Part shown: positions 36,326 through 45,475 of the stretch, one piece after another
Position numbering within the stretch: position 1 is the stretch's first letter
Layout: the number at the start of each line of letters is the position of its first letter
Source of the DNA: Aquimarina sp. AU474
Lineage (GTDB): Bacteria; Bacteroidota; Bacteroidia; Flavobacteriales; Flavobacteriaceae
DNA: 64,000 nt
NCBI RefSeq assembly: GCF_900312815.1
Contig: NZ_OMPE01000009.1
Location: forward strand, 1,054,001 to 1,118,000
Reading direction: 5' to 3'
Notes under the pieces: generated by a model
Told to the model about the DNA's origin: nothing
Database searches by the model: none
Seen by the model: the letters and a program-made list of their open reading frames with translations, nothing else
Made by a program: the position numbers and the translations under genes

Positions 36326-37927
36326 AATAAACGTTTGCTTGATTTCCCAGTTGGCTCGTACATCAATAATTTCTGGAAAATAACTTACTTTTTCTGGCTG
36401 AATGCCTTTTAAGAAATTACCTGGATCCCATTTCCCATTGTCATTACTATCAAAAATTACCCTAACATAATACTTAGAAGGCTCTAGGTAATCAAAGGTT
36501 AATGTTTCCTGATTTCTAACTGTTTTTTCGGTTATAATATCTTGTTTTTCATTGGTAACCTGTACAATCACAGGGTAGGTCTCGACATTTTCTAGCGTAA
36601 AGAAAATAGTACCATAATCGGCTAATTTTTTAGTGAGAAATCTAAAATAAATAGTGTCGTTAGTATTCCCGACAAAATCCAAAATAGATTCAGGTAATAT
36701 GGTCATATTATACCTGTTGTTCTCACTTTTTTCAAAAATTAGTTCAGCCTCATTTGAAGTTTTATCTAATGCTATAGAAAAAGGAACATCTATCGTGTCT
36801 TTATCGGTTAATGTAATACGTTTTTCGTCAATAGTATCTAATGGAGTGATGGATGAAAAAACAAAATTCTTATTAAGAGCAAGTGTCGTTCCCGAAGATG
36901 ATATTTGTATAGAATCTTTGTATTGATCTTTAAATCGAGTTACCAAGGTATCGCGATACTTTTTAGAATTCGATACTTCAAAAATTAAGGAATCTGCTTT
37001 AAAAAAGGGTTTAAACCAATAATGCAAACTGTCCGTCTCTTTATCTGCAATAACTAGAGTTTCTAGAGTGTCAGGTGCTTTGCTAAGTAATTTGATTTTC
37101 ATGCTATCAACCTCTCCTTCATACGGAAATACAAATTCATTTTTCGAAATTTGTTTAGGAAGTAATGCCTTAAAAGCGAGCGTTTCTTTAAAGATATTTA
37201 GGTTAAAGATTTTGGCAGTATCCTCAGGAAGTGATACAATCTCTTCATAAAAACCTATTTTATCTTGTTTAGGTTCATATTTATAATTACCTGCTTGATC
37301 CTTTAAAGCAATAAGTTTAAATTTTCCTTTTTTTAAGTTATAAAAATTAAACTCTGTACTATCCAAAGTATTAGTAATGTATCTTGGTACGGTATTAAAG
37401 ATCAGAGAATCAGAATAATTTTCGTCAACTTCGTACAAAGCTACTGTGATATTAGGCTCGGCCTCTTTTTTGATGGCGTCTGTAATAGTACCTTTTATGT
37501 GTAAAGAATCAAGAAAATCCCCAGTAGAAAAAACATATCTAAAAAAAGGTTGTGTATTACCTTCATTGTTGTCTTCGATACTCTCACCAAAATTTATACT
37601 GTAGGTAGTGTTTTGGAGTAAAGTATCCAGAAATTTGATTTTCACAAACTTACTAGCTCCGCCCAAAGGTGTTATCGTAGGTTTGGGATCCATAGGTGGA
37701 GAAACAATAATTTGTTTTTGAGCTTCTTTTAATTTGATATACTCGTCAAAATATATACGAATTTCATTAGCCTTAAAATTTGTAGAGAAATTAGGAGGAA
37801 AAGCTTTTACAAAAACCGGAGGGGTTTCATCTTTTTCTCCACCAGTTATCGAACCTTTTTTTGCACAACTAACCACTAGGATTAGTAGTAACAAGGTGCT
37901 CCATAACAAATTTGATCTTTTATTCAT
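36317..37927 (-). CDS. Big_5 (SbsA Ig-like) domain lipoprotein
   Basis: A 536-residue lipoprotein with lipobox LLLLILVVSC at about Cys21. The first domain (about 35-130) is a bacterial Ig-like fold of the Big_5 type (DETPPVFVKAFPPNFSTNFK, IRIYFDEYIKLKEAQKQIIV, then YSINFGESIEDNNEGNT). The rest is beta-rich with FKLIALKDQAGNYKYEPKQD-like segments, and near the end YYVRVIFDSNDNGKWDPGNF resembles a dockerin-like or Ca-binding Ig loop. Widespread in Flavobacteriaceae; function unknown, probably envelope-associated. It is convergent with the nitrilase gene. Confidence 0.75.
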   Translation of the reverse strand: MNKRSNLLWSTLLLLILVVSCAKKGSITGGEKDETPPVFVKAFPPNFSTNFKANEIRIYFDEYIKLKEAQKQIIVSPPMDPKPTITPLGGASKFVKIKFLDTLLQNTTYSINFGESIEDNNEGNTQPFFRYVFSTGDFLDSLHIKGTITDAIKKEAEPNITVALYEVDENYSDSLIFNTVPRYITNTLDSTEFNFYNLKKGKFKLIALKDQAGNYKYEPKQDKIGFYEEIVSLPEDTAKIFNLNIFKETLAFKALLPKQISKNEFVFPYEGEVDSMKIKLLSKAPDTLETLVIADKETDSLHYWFKPFFKADSLIFEVSNSKKYRDTLVTRFKDQYKDSIQISSSGTTLALNKNFVFSSITPLDTIDEKRITLTDKDTIDVPFSIALDKTSNEAELIFEKSENNRYNMTILPESILDFVGNTNDTIYFRFLTKKLADYGTIFFTLENVETYPVIVQVTNEKQDIITEKTVRNQETLTFDYLEPSKYYVRVIFDSNDNGKWDPGNFLKGIQPEKVSYFPEIIDVRANWEIKQTFILE

Positions 37928-38102
37928 ATCTCCCGAACAATTTTATAAGGCACAAAGAAACAACTATATTAAAAAACAAAAAAACATAATAAAACTCTAT
38001 TTAAAAGTGCTTCAGTAACTTTTAATTATTGAGCAGAATTTACTTACATATTAATAACGAAATCTAAAATTTTAAATTTCATTGTATTCAAAAGCAAACG
38101 AA

Positions 38103-38783
38103 CTATTCTGTAATTGCCATAGATGCTACACTTATTTTTATGCCAGGTATAGTTTGTAATGCACGCACACAAGCTTCAATAGTTGCTCCTGTTGTAATTA
38201 TGTCGTCCACTATCAAAATATGTTTGTTTTCTAGTAAAGACTCGTTTTGTGTACCAAATGTTTCAGCAGTATTTTTCCATCGAGTGAGCTTTCCTCGTTT
38301 AGATTGTTTGTTATTGTAGGATTTTTTTTTCAATACCGAATCAACGTAATCGGCATTTAATTTTTTACTAATTTCAATTCCAAATTGTTCAACCTGGTTA
38401 TAGCCTCTTTCTCGTAATCTTTTTTGATGTAAAGGAACAGGAATCACTACATCAATTAACTGATAATCAATATTTTGACTTATTTCGTTTCCTAACCACT
38501 TCCCTAATTCATTACCTATTTCTTCTCTGCCTCTATACTTTAAATTATGAATTAAGTTTTGCACCAGACTACCTTTCTGGAACAGAAATAAGGCAGTTGC
38601 ATTTTCTATATTGACCCTACCATAAAATACTTTTTCAATTTTTTTTGCGTTTACGTTATGGAAATTACCTAAAGGAAGCTCATGTCTGCAAGAAGTACAT
38701 AGTATCCTTTCATTCTTAAATAAAGCATTGTCACAAGCGGCGCAATATTTAGGAAAGAATAAATAGACTAAGTCTCTTAGCAT
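38103..38783 (-). CDS. ComF family phosphoribosyltransferase-like protein
   Basis: A 226-residue protein of the ComF/GntX family. The N-terminal double zinc-finger is CAACDNALF … CTSCRHELP, and the C-terminal type I PRTase fold has IPVPLHQKRLRERGYNQ and the PRPP loop ILIVDDIITTGATIEAC. ComF helps DNA uptake in naturally competent bacteria; in most Bacteroidota the role is not established. It is complete and alone, divergent from the coiled-coil membrane protein gene with 73 bases between the starts. Confidence 0.9.
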   Translation of the reverse strand: MLRDLVYLFFPKYCAACDNALFKNERILCTSCRHELPLGNFHNVNAKKIEKVFYGRVNIENATALFLFQKGSLVQNLIHNLKYRGREEIGNELGKWLGNEISQNIDYQLIDVVIPVPLHQKRLRERGYNQVEQFGIEISKKLNADYVDSVLKKKSYNNKQSKRGKLTRWKNTAETFGTQNESLLENKHILIVDDIITTGATIEACVRALQTIPGIKISVASMAITE

Positions 38784-38856
38784 TTTATTAGGGGGATTAA
38801 CATTAATTATTATATTTTAGCTATTTGAAATAACCATCAAAATTTAGAAATTAATT

Positions 38857-39738
38857 ATGACAACTCAAAACAATAACTTAACCCTTAAAATTCTTATCGG
38901 TGTTCTAGGAGCATTGTTACTTATTCTGGGGATATTTACGTATAAGTTTTACAACGAAGAGAAGCAAAATAAAGCAATTTTGCAGCAAGAAAAAGATCTT
39001 ATCGAAAGCGAATTAGGAGAGTTAATTACTAAGTATGACAATGCTATTGCTCTTAATGAGGTTATGGATGATCATTTACTTAAGGCCAAAGAACGTATTG
39101 TGGTATTATTAGATAGTGTAAAGGATAACGAAGCTAACCTTGCATTAATTTCAAGATACAGAAGAGAAGTTGGTAAGCTTAAAAAAGAACGAGATAGATT
39201 ATTTAAATTGGCAGATAGTCTTACTACGGCTAATACACAACTATCAACGGATCTAGATAGCACCTCGGTAGCTTTAAATAAAAGAATCATAATTTCTGAT
39301 TCTCTTAAAACTCAAAATGATAAGTTAGCCGAAATTGTAGAAAGAGGTTCTGCACTTACTGCTGCTAATATCAAAGCTGAAGGAGTTCGTGTTCGTAATA
39401 GTGGTAAAATTACGAGTACTTCAAAAGCAAGTAGATCAGAAAAAGTAAGAGTATGTTTTACATTATCGCCAAATAAGTTAACCGAAAAAGGAGACAAAGA
39501 TCTTTTTGTTCAGGTAATAAATCCTGCAAACAATCTTATCGGAGATAAAGTATCTGTTAATTTTGATGATGGTATACTTACCTATAGTGGGCGTAATAAA
39601 GTATATTATGAAAATGATGCTTTAGATGTTTGCGTATTGGTAGATGCTTCAGAAGGAGAGCTTGTGAAAGGAAATTACGTGGTAAACCTATTCTCTGGAC
39701 CAAGGTTAATCCAAAACACACAATTTGAATTGAAGTAA
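38857..39738 (+). CDS. Membrane-anchored coiled-coil protein, function unknown
   Basis: 293 residues. One N-terminal membrane helix (about 10-30: LKILIGVLGALLLILGIFTY) is followed by a long alpha-helical coiled-coil (about 32-165, rich in KExxxL and LxxxxxxL heptads) and a beta-rich C-terminal domain (about 190-293: KVRVCFTLSPNKLTEKGDKD, ALDVCVLVDASEGELVKGNY, then FSGPRLIQNTQFELK). The topology suggests an inner-membrane anchor reaching into the periplasm. I do not recognise a named family. It is monocistronic with a strong terminator. Confidence 0.6.
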   Translation: MTTQNNNLTLKILIGVLGALLLILGIFTYKFYNEEKQNKAILQQEKDLIESELGELITKYDNAIALNEVMDDHLLKAKERIVVLLDSVKDNEANLALISRYRREVGKLKKERDRLFKLADSLTTANTQLSTDLDSTSVALNKRIIISDSLKTQNDKLAEIVERGSALTAANIKAEGVRVRNSGKITSTSKASRSEKVRVCFTLSPNKLTEKGDKDLFVQVINPANNLIGDKVSVNFDDGILTYSGRNKVYYENDALDVCVLVDASEGELVKGNYVVNLFSGPRLIQNTQFELK

Positions 39739-39762
39739 TTCTTTTATAATAAACCTAAAGGG

Positions 39763-39795
39763 CCACCATATTGATTAAAATATGGTGGTTTTTTT
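39763..39795 (+). terminator. Terminator of the coiled-coil protein gene
   Basis: A 10-bp stem CCACCATATT / AATATGGTGG with a 6-base loop and a T7 tract, 24 bases after the stop codon. Confidence 0.9.
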
Positions 39796-39867
39796 ATGCT
39801 TTCGTAATAAATTACAAGCATAAACCATTAATTATACAAATTCGTTTTCAATTCATACAAATTCAAT

Positions 39868-39875
39868 TATTTTTG
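39868..39875 (+). promoter_or_regulatory. TAnnTTTG element of glyS, apparently leaderless
   Basis: TATTTTTG ends 4 bases before the glyS ATG at 39880. If used, transcription would start at or near the start codon. The -33 TTG is not clear. Confidence 0.45.
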
Positions 39876-39879
39876 CGCA

Positions 39880-41415
39880 ATGGCAAAGCAAGAAGATAAA
39901 TTTAAAAAGGTAATTGCTCATGCAAAAGAGTATGGGTATATTTTTGGTTCTAGTGAAATTTATGACGGATTAAGTGCCGTATATGATTACGGTCAAAATG
40001 GAGTAGAACTAAAGAAGAATATTAGAGAATATTGGTGGAAAAGCATGGTAAACATGCATCAAAATATAGTAGGATTAGATGCAGCTATATTTATGCACCC
40101 TACAACCTGGAAAGCTTCTGGCCATGTAGATGCTTTTAGTGATCCACTAATCGATAATAAAGATTCTAAAAAGAGATATAGAGCCGATGTATTAATCGAA
40201 GATTATGCAGAGAAACTCTATCAAAAAGCGCAGAAGGAGATCGCAAAAGCAAAAAAACGTTTTGGCGATGATTTTGATGAAGCTCAATTTGTTGCTACAA
40301 ACCCTAGAGTGGTAAAGTATCTTTCTCAGAAAGAAGAAGTCATTAAACGAATGGCAAAATCTTTAGAAAATGAAGATCTGGGAGATGTAAAAGATTTAAT
40401 TGAAGAATTGGGGATTGCAGATCCTGATACCGGTTCTAAAAACTGGACAGAGGTTAGGCAATTCAACCTAATGTTTGGTACAAAACTAGGAGCCTCTGCA
40501 GATAGCGCTACGGATTTATACCTTAGACCAGAAACAGCGCAAGGAATTTTTGTGAATTTTCTGAATGTGCAAAAAACAGGAAGAATGAAAATCCCGTTTG
40601 GTATTGCACAAACAGGTAAAGCATTTAGGAATGAGATTGTAGCTAGACAGTTCATTTTTAGGATGAGAGAATTTGAGCAAATGGAAATGCAATTTTTTGT
40701 TCGCCCAGGTGATGAAATGAAATGGTATGAGTATTGGAAAGAAACCCGTCTTAACTGGCATCACTCTCTTGGTTTAGGAGAAGAAAATTATCGTTTTCAT
40801 GATCATGATAAATTAGCGCATTATGCAAATGCAGCAGCCGATATTGAGTTTAACTTCCCATTTGGATTTAAAGAACTAGAAGGGATTCATTCTAGAACAG
40901 ATTTTGATCTTAAAGCGCATGAGCAATTTTCTGGAAAGAAATTACAGTTTTTTGATCCGGAACTAAAAGAAAGTTATGTTCCTTATGTAGTCGAAACATC
41001 TGTAGGATTGGATCGAATGTTCTTAGCTGTTTTCTCAACGGCACTACAGGATGAGGTTTTAGAAGATGGTACGACTAGAGTGGTTTTAAAATTACCAGCA
41101 GTGGTAGCGCCTATAAAAGCAGCAATATTTCCTTTGGTTAAAAAAGATGGGTTGCCAGAAATAGCACAAAAAATTGTTGATGACCTAAAATGGAAATTTA
41201 ATGTAATATATGATGAAAAAGATGCCATAGGTCGTCGTTATAGAAGACAGGATGCTAACGGAACACCCTTATGTATTACAGTTGATCATGACACAGTAAA
41301 TGATCAAATGGTAACGGTTCGAGACCGAGATACAATGGAGCAAAAACGTGTTCCTATTGCAGATCTTAAAGCTATAATTTCTGAAAAAACAGATGCCGAG
41401 TATTGGTTGAAATAA
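39880..41415 (+). CDS. glyS: Glycine--tRNA ligase (alpha2 type)
   Basis: A class II synthetase of 511 residues that charges tRNA-Gly. It is the single-chain homodimeric form found in Bacteroidota, Firmicutes-related groups and eukaryotes, not the alpha2-beta2 form of E. coli. Visible parts: GYIFGSSEIYDGLSAVYDYG at the start, motif 2 (TGKAFRNEI … RMREFEQMEMQFFV), motif 3 (ETSVGLDRMFLAVF), and a C-terminal anticodon-binding domain with DAIGRRYRRQDANGTPLCIT. The conserved N terminus fixes the start at 39880, directly after a TAnnTTTG element. Confidence 0.97.
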   Translation: MAKQEDKFKKVIAHAKEYGYIFGSSEIYDGLSAVYDYGQNGVELKKNIREYWWKSMVNMHQNIVGLDAAIFMHPTTWKASGHVDAFSDPLIDNKDSKKRYRADVLIEDYAEKLYQKAQKEIAKAKKRFGDDFDEAQFVATNPRVVKYLSQKEEVIKRMAKSLENEDLGDVKDLIEELGIADPDTGSKNWTEVRQFNLMFGTKLGASADSATDLYLRPETAQGIFVNFLNVQKTGRMKIPFGIAQTGKAFRNEIVARQFIFRMREFEQMEMQFFVRPGDEMKWYEYWKETRLNWHHSLGLGEENYRFHDHDKLAHYANAAADIEFNFPFGFKELEGIHSRTDFDLKAHEQFSGKKLQFFDPELKESYVPYVVETSVGLDRMFLAVFSTALQDEVLEDGTTRVVLKLPAVVAPIKAAIFPLVKKDGLPEIAQKIVDDLKWKFNVIYDEKDAIGRRYRRQDANGTPLCITVDHDTVNDQMVTVRDRDTMEQKRVPIADLKAIISEKTDAEYWLK

Positions 41416-41436
41416 TTTTATAAATAACTCGTTATT

Positions 41437-41474
41437 AAACATATAAAGCTGTCTTTTGACAGCTTTATATGTTT
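41437..41474 (+). terminator. Long hairpin after glyS
   Basis: A perfect 17-bp stem (41437-41453 with 41458-41474; core AAAGCTGTC / GACAGCTTT) with a TTTT loop, 21 bases after the glyS stop. There is no real T-tract behind it, so it may be a terminator of weak class or a 3'-end stabiliser. Confidence 0.65.
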
Positions 41475-41566
41475 AGGGATATGTCAAACAGCTAATTAAT
41501 AATTGATTGTTCATTTTTTTTCAAATTTTGGCCTCTTTTTTGAGGATAATAAGGAATAACTATTTG

Positions 41567-41577
41567 ATGATTATCAT
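41567..41577. promoter_or_regulatory. Possible Fur-like palindrome before the T9SS-sorted gene
   Basis: ATGATTATCAT is an exact dyad equal to the complement of the central 11 bases of the classical Fur box, but the flanks do not match. It lies 69 bases before the start codon. It may be coincidence in AT-rich DNA. Confidence 0.25.
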
Positions 41578-41645
41578 ATCTTGAAGTTAAATTGTATTTT
41601 AGCTCAAAAGTAAAGAGTTTTAGAGACTCAATAAATGCTCATTTT

Positions 41646-44600
41646 ATGCTATCGAAAAAAAATATTTTTGTTGTATTCCTATTCTTTGTAGCGATAGGAT
41701 TTTCACAAAAAAAAGAAACCAGTAAGGCTACCTTTAGTAGTACTTCGGTTTATATGAGACAAGTAGGTCCATTGGCAGGTAAAAAATTAATACCTGAAAC
41801 TCCAAGAACAGGTGAGATTAATCCCAGAAGAACAGATGCTAATAGAATAGTACCAGGAAAAGGGTTGCCAAAAGATGGTAAAGACCCTCTTCTTTTTAGA
41901 CAAAAAAATATGCAGAGTACCAGGGCTGGTAAAGCTCCTTCGCTTACTTTTGAAGCCAATTCAAGTGGTTCTGCACCTACAGATCCAACAGGAGCAATAG
42001 GACCAAATCATTATGTAAGTGCCAAAAACTCATCTTTTGCGATTCATGACAGAAATGGAAATGTTTTGGTGGGTTCAACTTCTCTTGCAAGTATTTTCCC
42101 AGGAGAAACTCTTGGAGATCCTATTGTGTTTTATGATAGCTTTGCAGATCGTTTTGTAATCACACAATTTGATGGTGATCCAAGAAACGATAGTGATCCA
42201 CAGAATGGATTTTTGGTTGCGGTTGGTATGGGGCCAGACCCAGTTAATGATGGGTGGTTTACATACCGATTTTTTACAGGAACGTTTCCCGATTATACAA
42301 AATTTTCAATATGGTCTGATGGGTATTATGTAACGGCAAATAAAGATCAAGGTTCTGTTCAAACTAGCGAGGTCGTTTTTGTAATTGATCGAGAAAGTAT
42401 GTTAGCTGGTGAGGCAGAAGCAAAAATAGTTGGTTTTCCTCTTCCTGGGGCAAGTATAGGAGGATTTTATAGCCCAGCATCGTTTAATGCTATAGGAACA
42501 GAATTACCTCCTGATGGTGATGCTAGAGTGGTGTATTTTCAGGATGATGAGTGGGCAGGAGTTAGTCAAGATGCTTTAAAGTTATGGGAAATTAATGTTA
42601 ATTGGATAAATACAGATTTATCTACAATTACTGAAGCTGAAGAAATAGCAGTAACGGCTTTTGATTCTACCTTTGATGGAGGATCTTTTGGGAACCTTCC
42701 ACAACCAGGTACAGGAGGTCAAGATATTGATGTGTTACAAGGTGCTGTTATGTATGCTACTAATTATAGGAGATTTTGTGATTACAATTCTGTAGTTCTT
42801 AATTTTCCAGTAGACATAGATGATAGAGCAGGTTTGGATGATGTATCTGGAGTGAGATGGTATGAATTAAGACAAACGGGAGATGGGCAACCATGGACGG
42901 TTTTTCAAGAAGGAACTTATACCTCTCCTGATGGAAAAAGTGCTTGGTGTGCTAGTATGGCCATGGATGTTTTTGGTAATATAGGTATGGCATATACCAC
43001 AATGGGAACAACAGGCGCTGGAGCTGCAGCGGATAGCTTCGCTTCTATACGATATACAGGAAGACTAGTAACAGATGCTCCAGGAACCATGACCATTGCC
43101 GAAGAAACAATAGCTGTAGGTACTGGTATTAACATAACTACTCAAAATCGTTATGGAGATTATGCACAAATCACAGTAGACCCTGTTGATGATAGAACCT
43201 TCTGGCATATTGCCGAGTATTTTCAGAATACAGGAAATAATGCTAGAAATGTAGTAGGTGTTTTTAAAATAGCTGCGGATGTTACTGCCGATGTTGGAGT
43301 GACAAGTATACAAACGCCAACAGATGCTACATTAACAAGTACCGAGACCATTTCAGTAACGATTAAGAACTTTGGTACTGCGGCTCAAAGTAATATCCCG
43401 GTAAGTTATACAGTTAATGGAGGGGCAGCACAAGTTGAAACATTTGCAGGTCCTTTGGCAGCAGGAGAAACGGCAACGTTTACTTTTGCAGCACAAGCAG
43501 ATTTATCTTCGGGAACAACGTTTTCTATTAATGCCGAAACTAATTTGGCGGGTGACGCTACTCCTGATAATGACTGTGCAAGTCGTAATGTAGAAAATCT
43601 ATTGGCAAATGATGTCGGGGTTTCTGGTTTGGTTGCGCCAACAGCAACGGGGCAGTTTACTTCTTCAGAACAAGTAACCGTTACAATTTCTAATTTTGGA
43701 GGTACGCCTCAATCTAACATACCTGTTTTTTACACCTTTAATGGTGGTGCTGCGGTTAATGAAGTCTTTACAGGAACAATCGGAGTACAGGAGTCTGTAG
43801 AGTATACTTTTACTGCACCTGTGGATCTTCAAGAATTTGCAACTTATACTTTCGAGTTGGGAACAGCTTTGACAGGAGACCAAGAGGCAACAAATGATAT
43901 GATAACGAGAACTGTTATACACCAATTATGTGCTCCTACGGCTAATTGCGGTCAATTTGGGGATGGGATAACCTCGTTCGAATTGGCAAATGTTACTAAT
44001 AGCCCTATAGCATGTAATTCTGGATACGAAGATTTTACAGGTAATTTTACGATCCAACTTAGTAGATCAGTAGGAACGTATACAGTTTCTGTGCAATCAG
44101 GATTTGGTGATCAAAACGGAGCAGAGCGATGTTCTATCTGGATAGATTTTAATGATAATAATCTTTTTGAGACTTCAGAATTGTTATTAGATAACGGTAT
44201 TATTACGGCCGCTAATAGCCCAATAACATTTGATATTACTATTGCTGAGAATGCAGCACTAGGAAGCCACTTATTTAGAATAAGAGGTGGAGATACTAAT
44301 ATTAATAATGGTGCGCCACTCAACGATCCTTGTGGAGCGATGCAATTTGGTACAACACATGATTATACTGTAGAGATAACTGAAGAACCAATAACACCAG
44401 GTCCAGATCCAGACCCTAGTGCAAATACAGATCTTATTGTGGTTACACAACCCGATAATCAGTTTTTGATTACTAAGGTAGATGCTAATGCTCCAGAAGA
44501 GTTAAGAATCTATATTTTTAGTATTACAGGGCAAATCGTAGCATCAAACCTTATCAAAAGAGATATAAATAATCGATTTGAGTATCCATTAGATATGTCT

Positions 44601-44675
44601 TTTGCTAGATCAGGGGTGTATTTTGCTAGATTTGGTGATAGCAAAAGCGACTCAGCAGGATTTGTAGTAAGATAA
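41646..44675 (+). CDS. T9SS-sorted secreted protein with CARDB repeats and GEVED domain
   Basis: 1009 residues from ATG 41646 (MLSKKNIFVVFLFFVAIGFS, a clear signal peptide); the open frame begins at 41592, but those 18 residues precede the signal. The long N-terminal region (about 30-540) has SSGSAPTDPTGAIGPNHYV and resembles a beta-propeller-like secreted hydrolase or adhesin region. Two CARDB-type Ig repeats follow (about 550-640 and 655-750; both with SxxQSNIPVxYTxNGGAA). A GEVED domain follows (about 815-910, CSIWIDFNDNNLFE). The T9SS type A sorting tail comes last (RIYIFSITGQIVASN, FARSGVYFARF). It should be exported by the Por/Spr system and anchored or released at the surface. No catalytic motif is recognised. 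Confidence 0.85.
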   Translation: MLSKKNIFVVFLFFVAIGFSQKKETSKATFSSTSVYMRQVGPLAGKKLIPETPRTGEINPRRTDANRIVPGKGLPKDGKDPLLFRQKNMQSTRAGKAPSLTFEANSSGSAPTDPTGAIGPNHYVSAKNSSFAIHDRNGNVLVGSTSLASIFPGETLGDPIVFYDSFADRFVITQFDGDPRNDSDPQNGFLVAVGMGPDPVNDGWFTYRFFTGTFPDYTKFSIWSDGYYVTANKDQGSVQTSEVVFVIDRESMLAGEAEAKIVGFPLPGASIGGFYSPASFNAIGTELPPDGDARVVYFQDDEWAGVSQDALKLWEINVNWINTDLSTITEAEEIAVTAFDSTFDGGSFGNLPQPGTGGQDIDVLQGAVMYATNYRRFCDYNSVVLNFPVDIDDRAGLDDVSGVRWYELRQTGDGQPWTVFQEGTYTSPDGKSAWCASMAMDVFGNIGMAYTTMGTTGAGAAADSFASIRYTGRLVTDAPGTMTIAEETIAVGTGINITTQNRYGDYAQITVDPVDDRTFWHIAEYFQNTGNNARNVVGVFKIAADVTADVGVTSIQTPTDATLTSTETISVTIKNFGTAAQSNIPVSYTVNGGAAQVETFAGPLAAGETATFTFAAQADLSSGTTFSINAETNLAGDATPDNDCASRNVENLLANDVGVSGLVAPTATGQFTSSEQVTVTISNFGGTPQSNIPVFYTFNGGAAVNEVFTGTIGVQESVEYTFTAPVDLQEFATYTFELGTALTGDQEATNDMITRTVIHQLCAPTANCGQFGDGITSFELANVTNSPIACNSGYEDFTGNFTIQLSRSVGTYTVSVQSGFGDQNGAERCSIWIDFNDNNLFETSELLLDNGIITAANSPITFDITIAENAALGSHLFRIRGGDTNINNGAPLNDPCGAMQFGTTHDYTVEITEEPITPGPDPDPSANTDLIVVTQPDNQFLITKVDANAPEELRIYIFSITGQIVASNLIKRDINNRFEYPLDMSFARSGVYFARFGDSKSDSAGFVVR

Positions 44676-44688
44676 TAAAGGTATACAG

Positions 44689-44706
44689 GAGTGATAGGGA
44701 TCACTC
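44689..44706. terminator. Hairpin between convergent genes
   Basis: GAGTGAT / ATCACTC (44689-44695, 44700-44706) with the loop AGGG. It lies between the T9SS gene end (44675) and the convergent lipoprotein gene end (44701), without a T-tract. Confidence 0.45.
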
Positions 44707-45075
44707 TGTACTACGTTTATTAATTTCTATGATGTTTACAGGGCGTGCGGTATCACATCTGCTAGGCATTCGTAGACTTGCAAATTTTACCCAAACGTGA
44801 TCAGGGATGTCTCCTTTAAAAAATTCTCCAAGGTTTACAGGATCAAGGTTGTCTTTATATTGTTCTACATTTAGAATATAAGGACAACCTTGAGACTTAC
44901 TATTTGTAATTGTACCTTTACTAAATCCTTTATCTATCATTTCTTTGGCATTTATGGCTGCTGTTTCGTTTTGTGCAGCTCCGGCACTTGGTGTTGATAT
45001 TCCTTTCTTAGCTGGAGCGCAATTAAATATACTAAGCATTAAAATAAAGCTAACTAGTTTAAGCATGTTTTCCAT
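44701..45075 (-). CDS. Small lipoprotein of unknown function
   Basis: About 124 residues if started at ATG 45075 (MENMLKLVSFILMLSIFNC), giving a lipoprotein signal with lipobox LSIFNC. The frame extends to 45126, but the added residues would precede the signal sequence. The mature part contains a KGTITNSKSQGCPYILNVEQ segment and a DHVWVKFASLRMPSRCDTAR segment; two conserved-looking cysteines might form a disulfide. I do not recognise a family. It is convergent with the T9SS gene. Confidence 0.6.
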   Translation of the reverse strand: MENMLKLVSFILMLSIFNCAPAKKGISTPSAGAAQNETAAINAKEMIDKGFSKGTITNSKSQGCPYILNVEQYKDNLDPVNLGEFFKGDIPDHVWVKFASLRMPSRCDTARPVNIIEINKRSTE

Positions 45076-45188
45076 GATTTGTGGTTGTTTTTTATAAAGA
45101 TCATAAAAATTTATCAGAATCCACAAAGGGAAATCATTTCTTGCAACAAACAGAAATAATATGGGTTTTATAATTATATGCTTTAAAA

Positions 45189-45470
45189 ATGTATAACTAC
45201 AGGGCTATCTGGAAATATTTTTGTGATGTTAATATGTTCAATGTTGCTTTTTGTGCCATTATAGTACTATTATATGGGATTTTCTGGGGCCTTCTTATCT
45301 TTTGTACTATAGGCATTTTTATTGGCAGATACGGCTTTAAAGTTTTTAAGAATAATGAATATTATCTGTATTATAATCTCGGGTTTACCAAAAGAGGTCT
45401 ATTGACTAAAGTCGTCGTTCTCAATCTTATTATTATGTTACCCATACTGATTTTGGCATTAATTTTATAA
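45189..45470 (+). CDS. Small polytopic membrane protein paired with the ABC ATPase
   Basis: A 93-residue very hydrophobic protein. One long hydrophobic block (about 17-47, possibly a hairpin of two helices) and a C-terminal helix (about 73-93) flank a polar loop NNEYYLYYNLGFTKRGLL. NEYYxYYNLGxTK loops occur in small ABC-2-like proteins of Bacteroidota, so it may be the membrane partner of the ATPase encoded 5 bases downstream. No named family is claimed. Its size is far too small for a full permease. Confidence 0.55.
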   Translation: MYNYRAIWKYFCDVNMFNVAFCAIIVLLYGIFWGLLIFCTIGIFIGRYGFKVFKNNEYYLYYNLGFTKRGLLTKVVVLNLIIMLPILILALIL

Positions 45471-45475
45471 TTCAT

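Noticed and set aside
40326-40764. Minus-strand ORFs inside glyS
   Set aside because: Shadow frames of a strongly conserved gene.
41567-41577. A second Fur box upstream of the T9SS-sorted gene
   Set aside because: Only the central 11 bases match; the flanks do not, and short AT-rich dyads arise easily here. Kept as a low-confidence site only.
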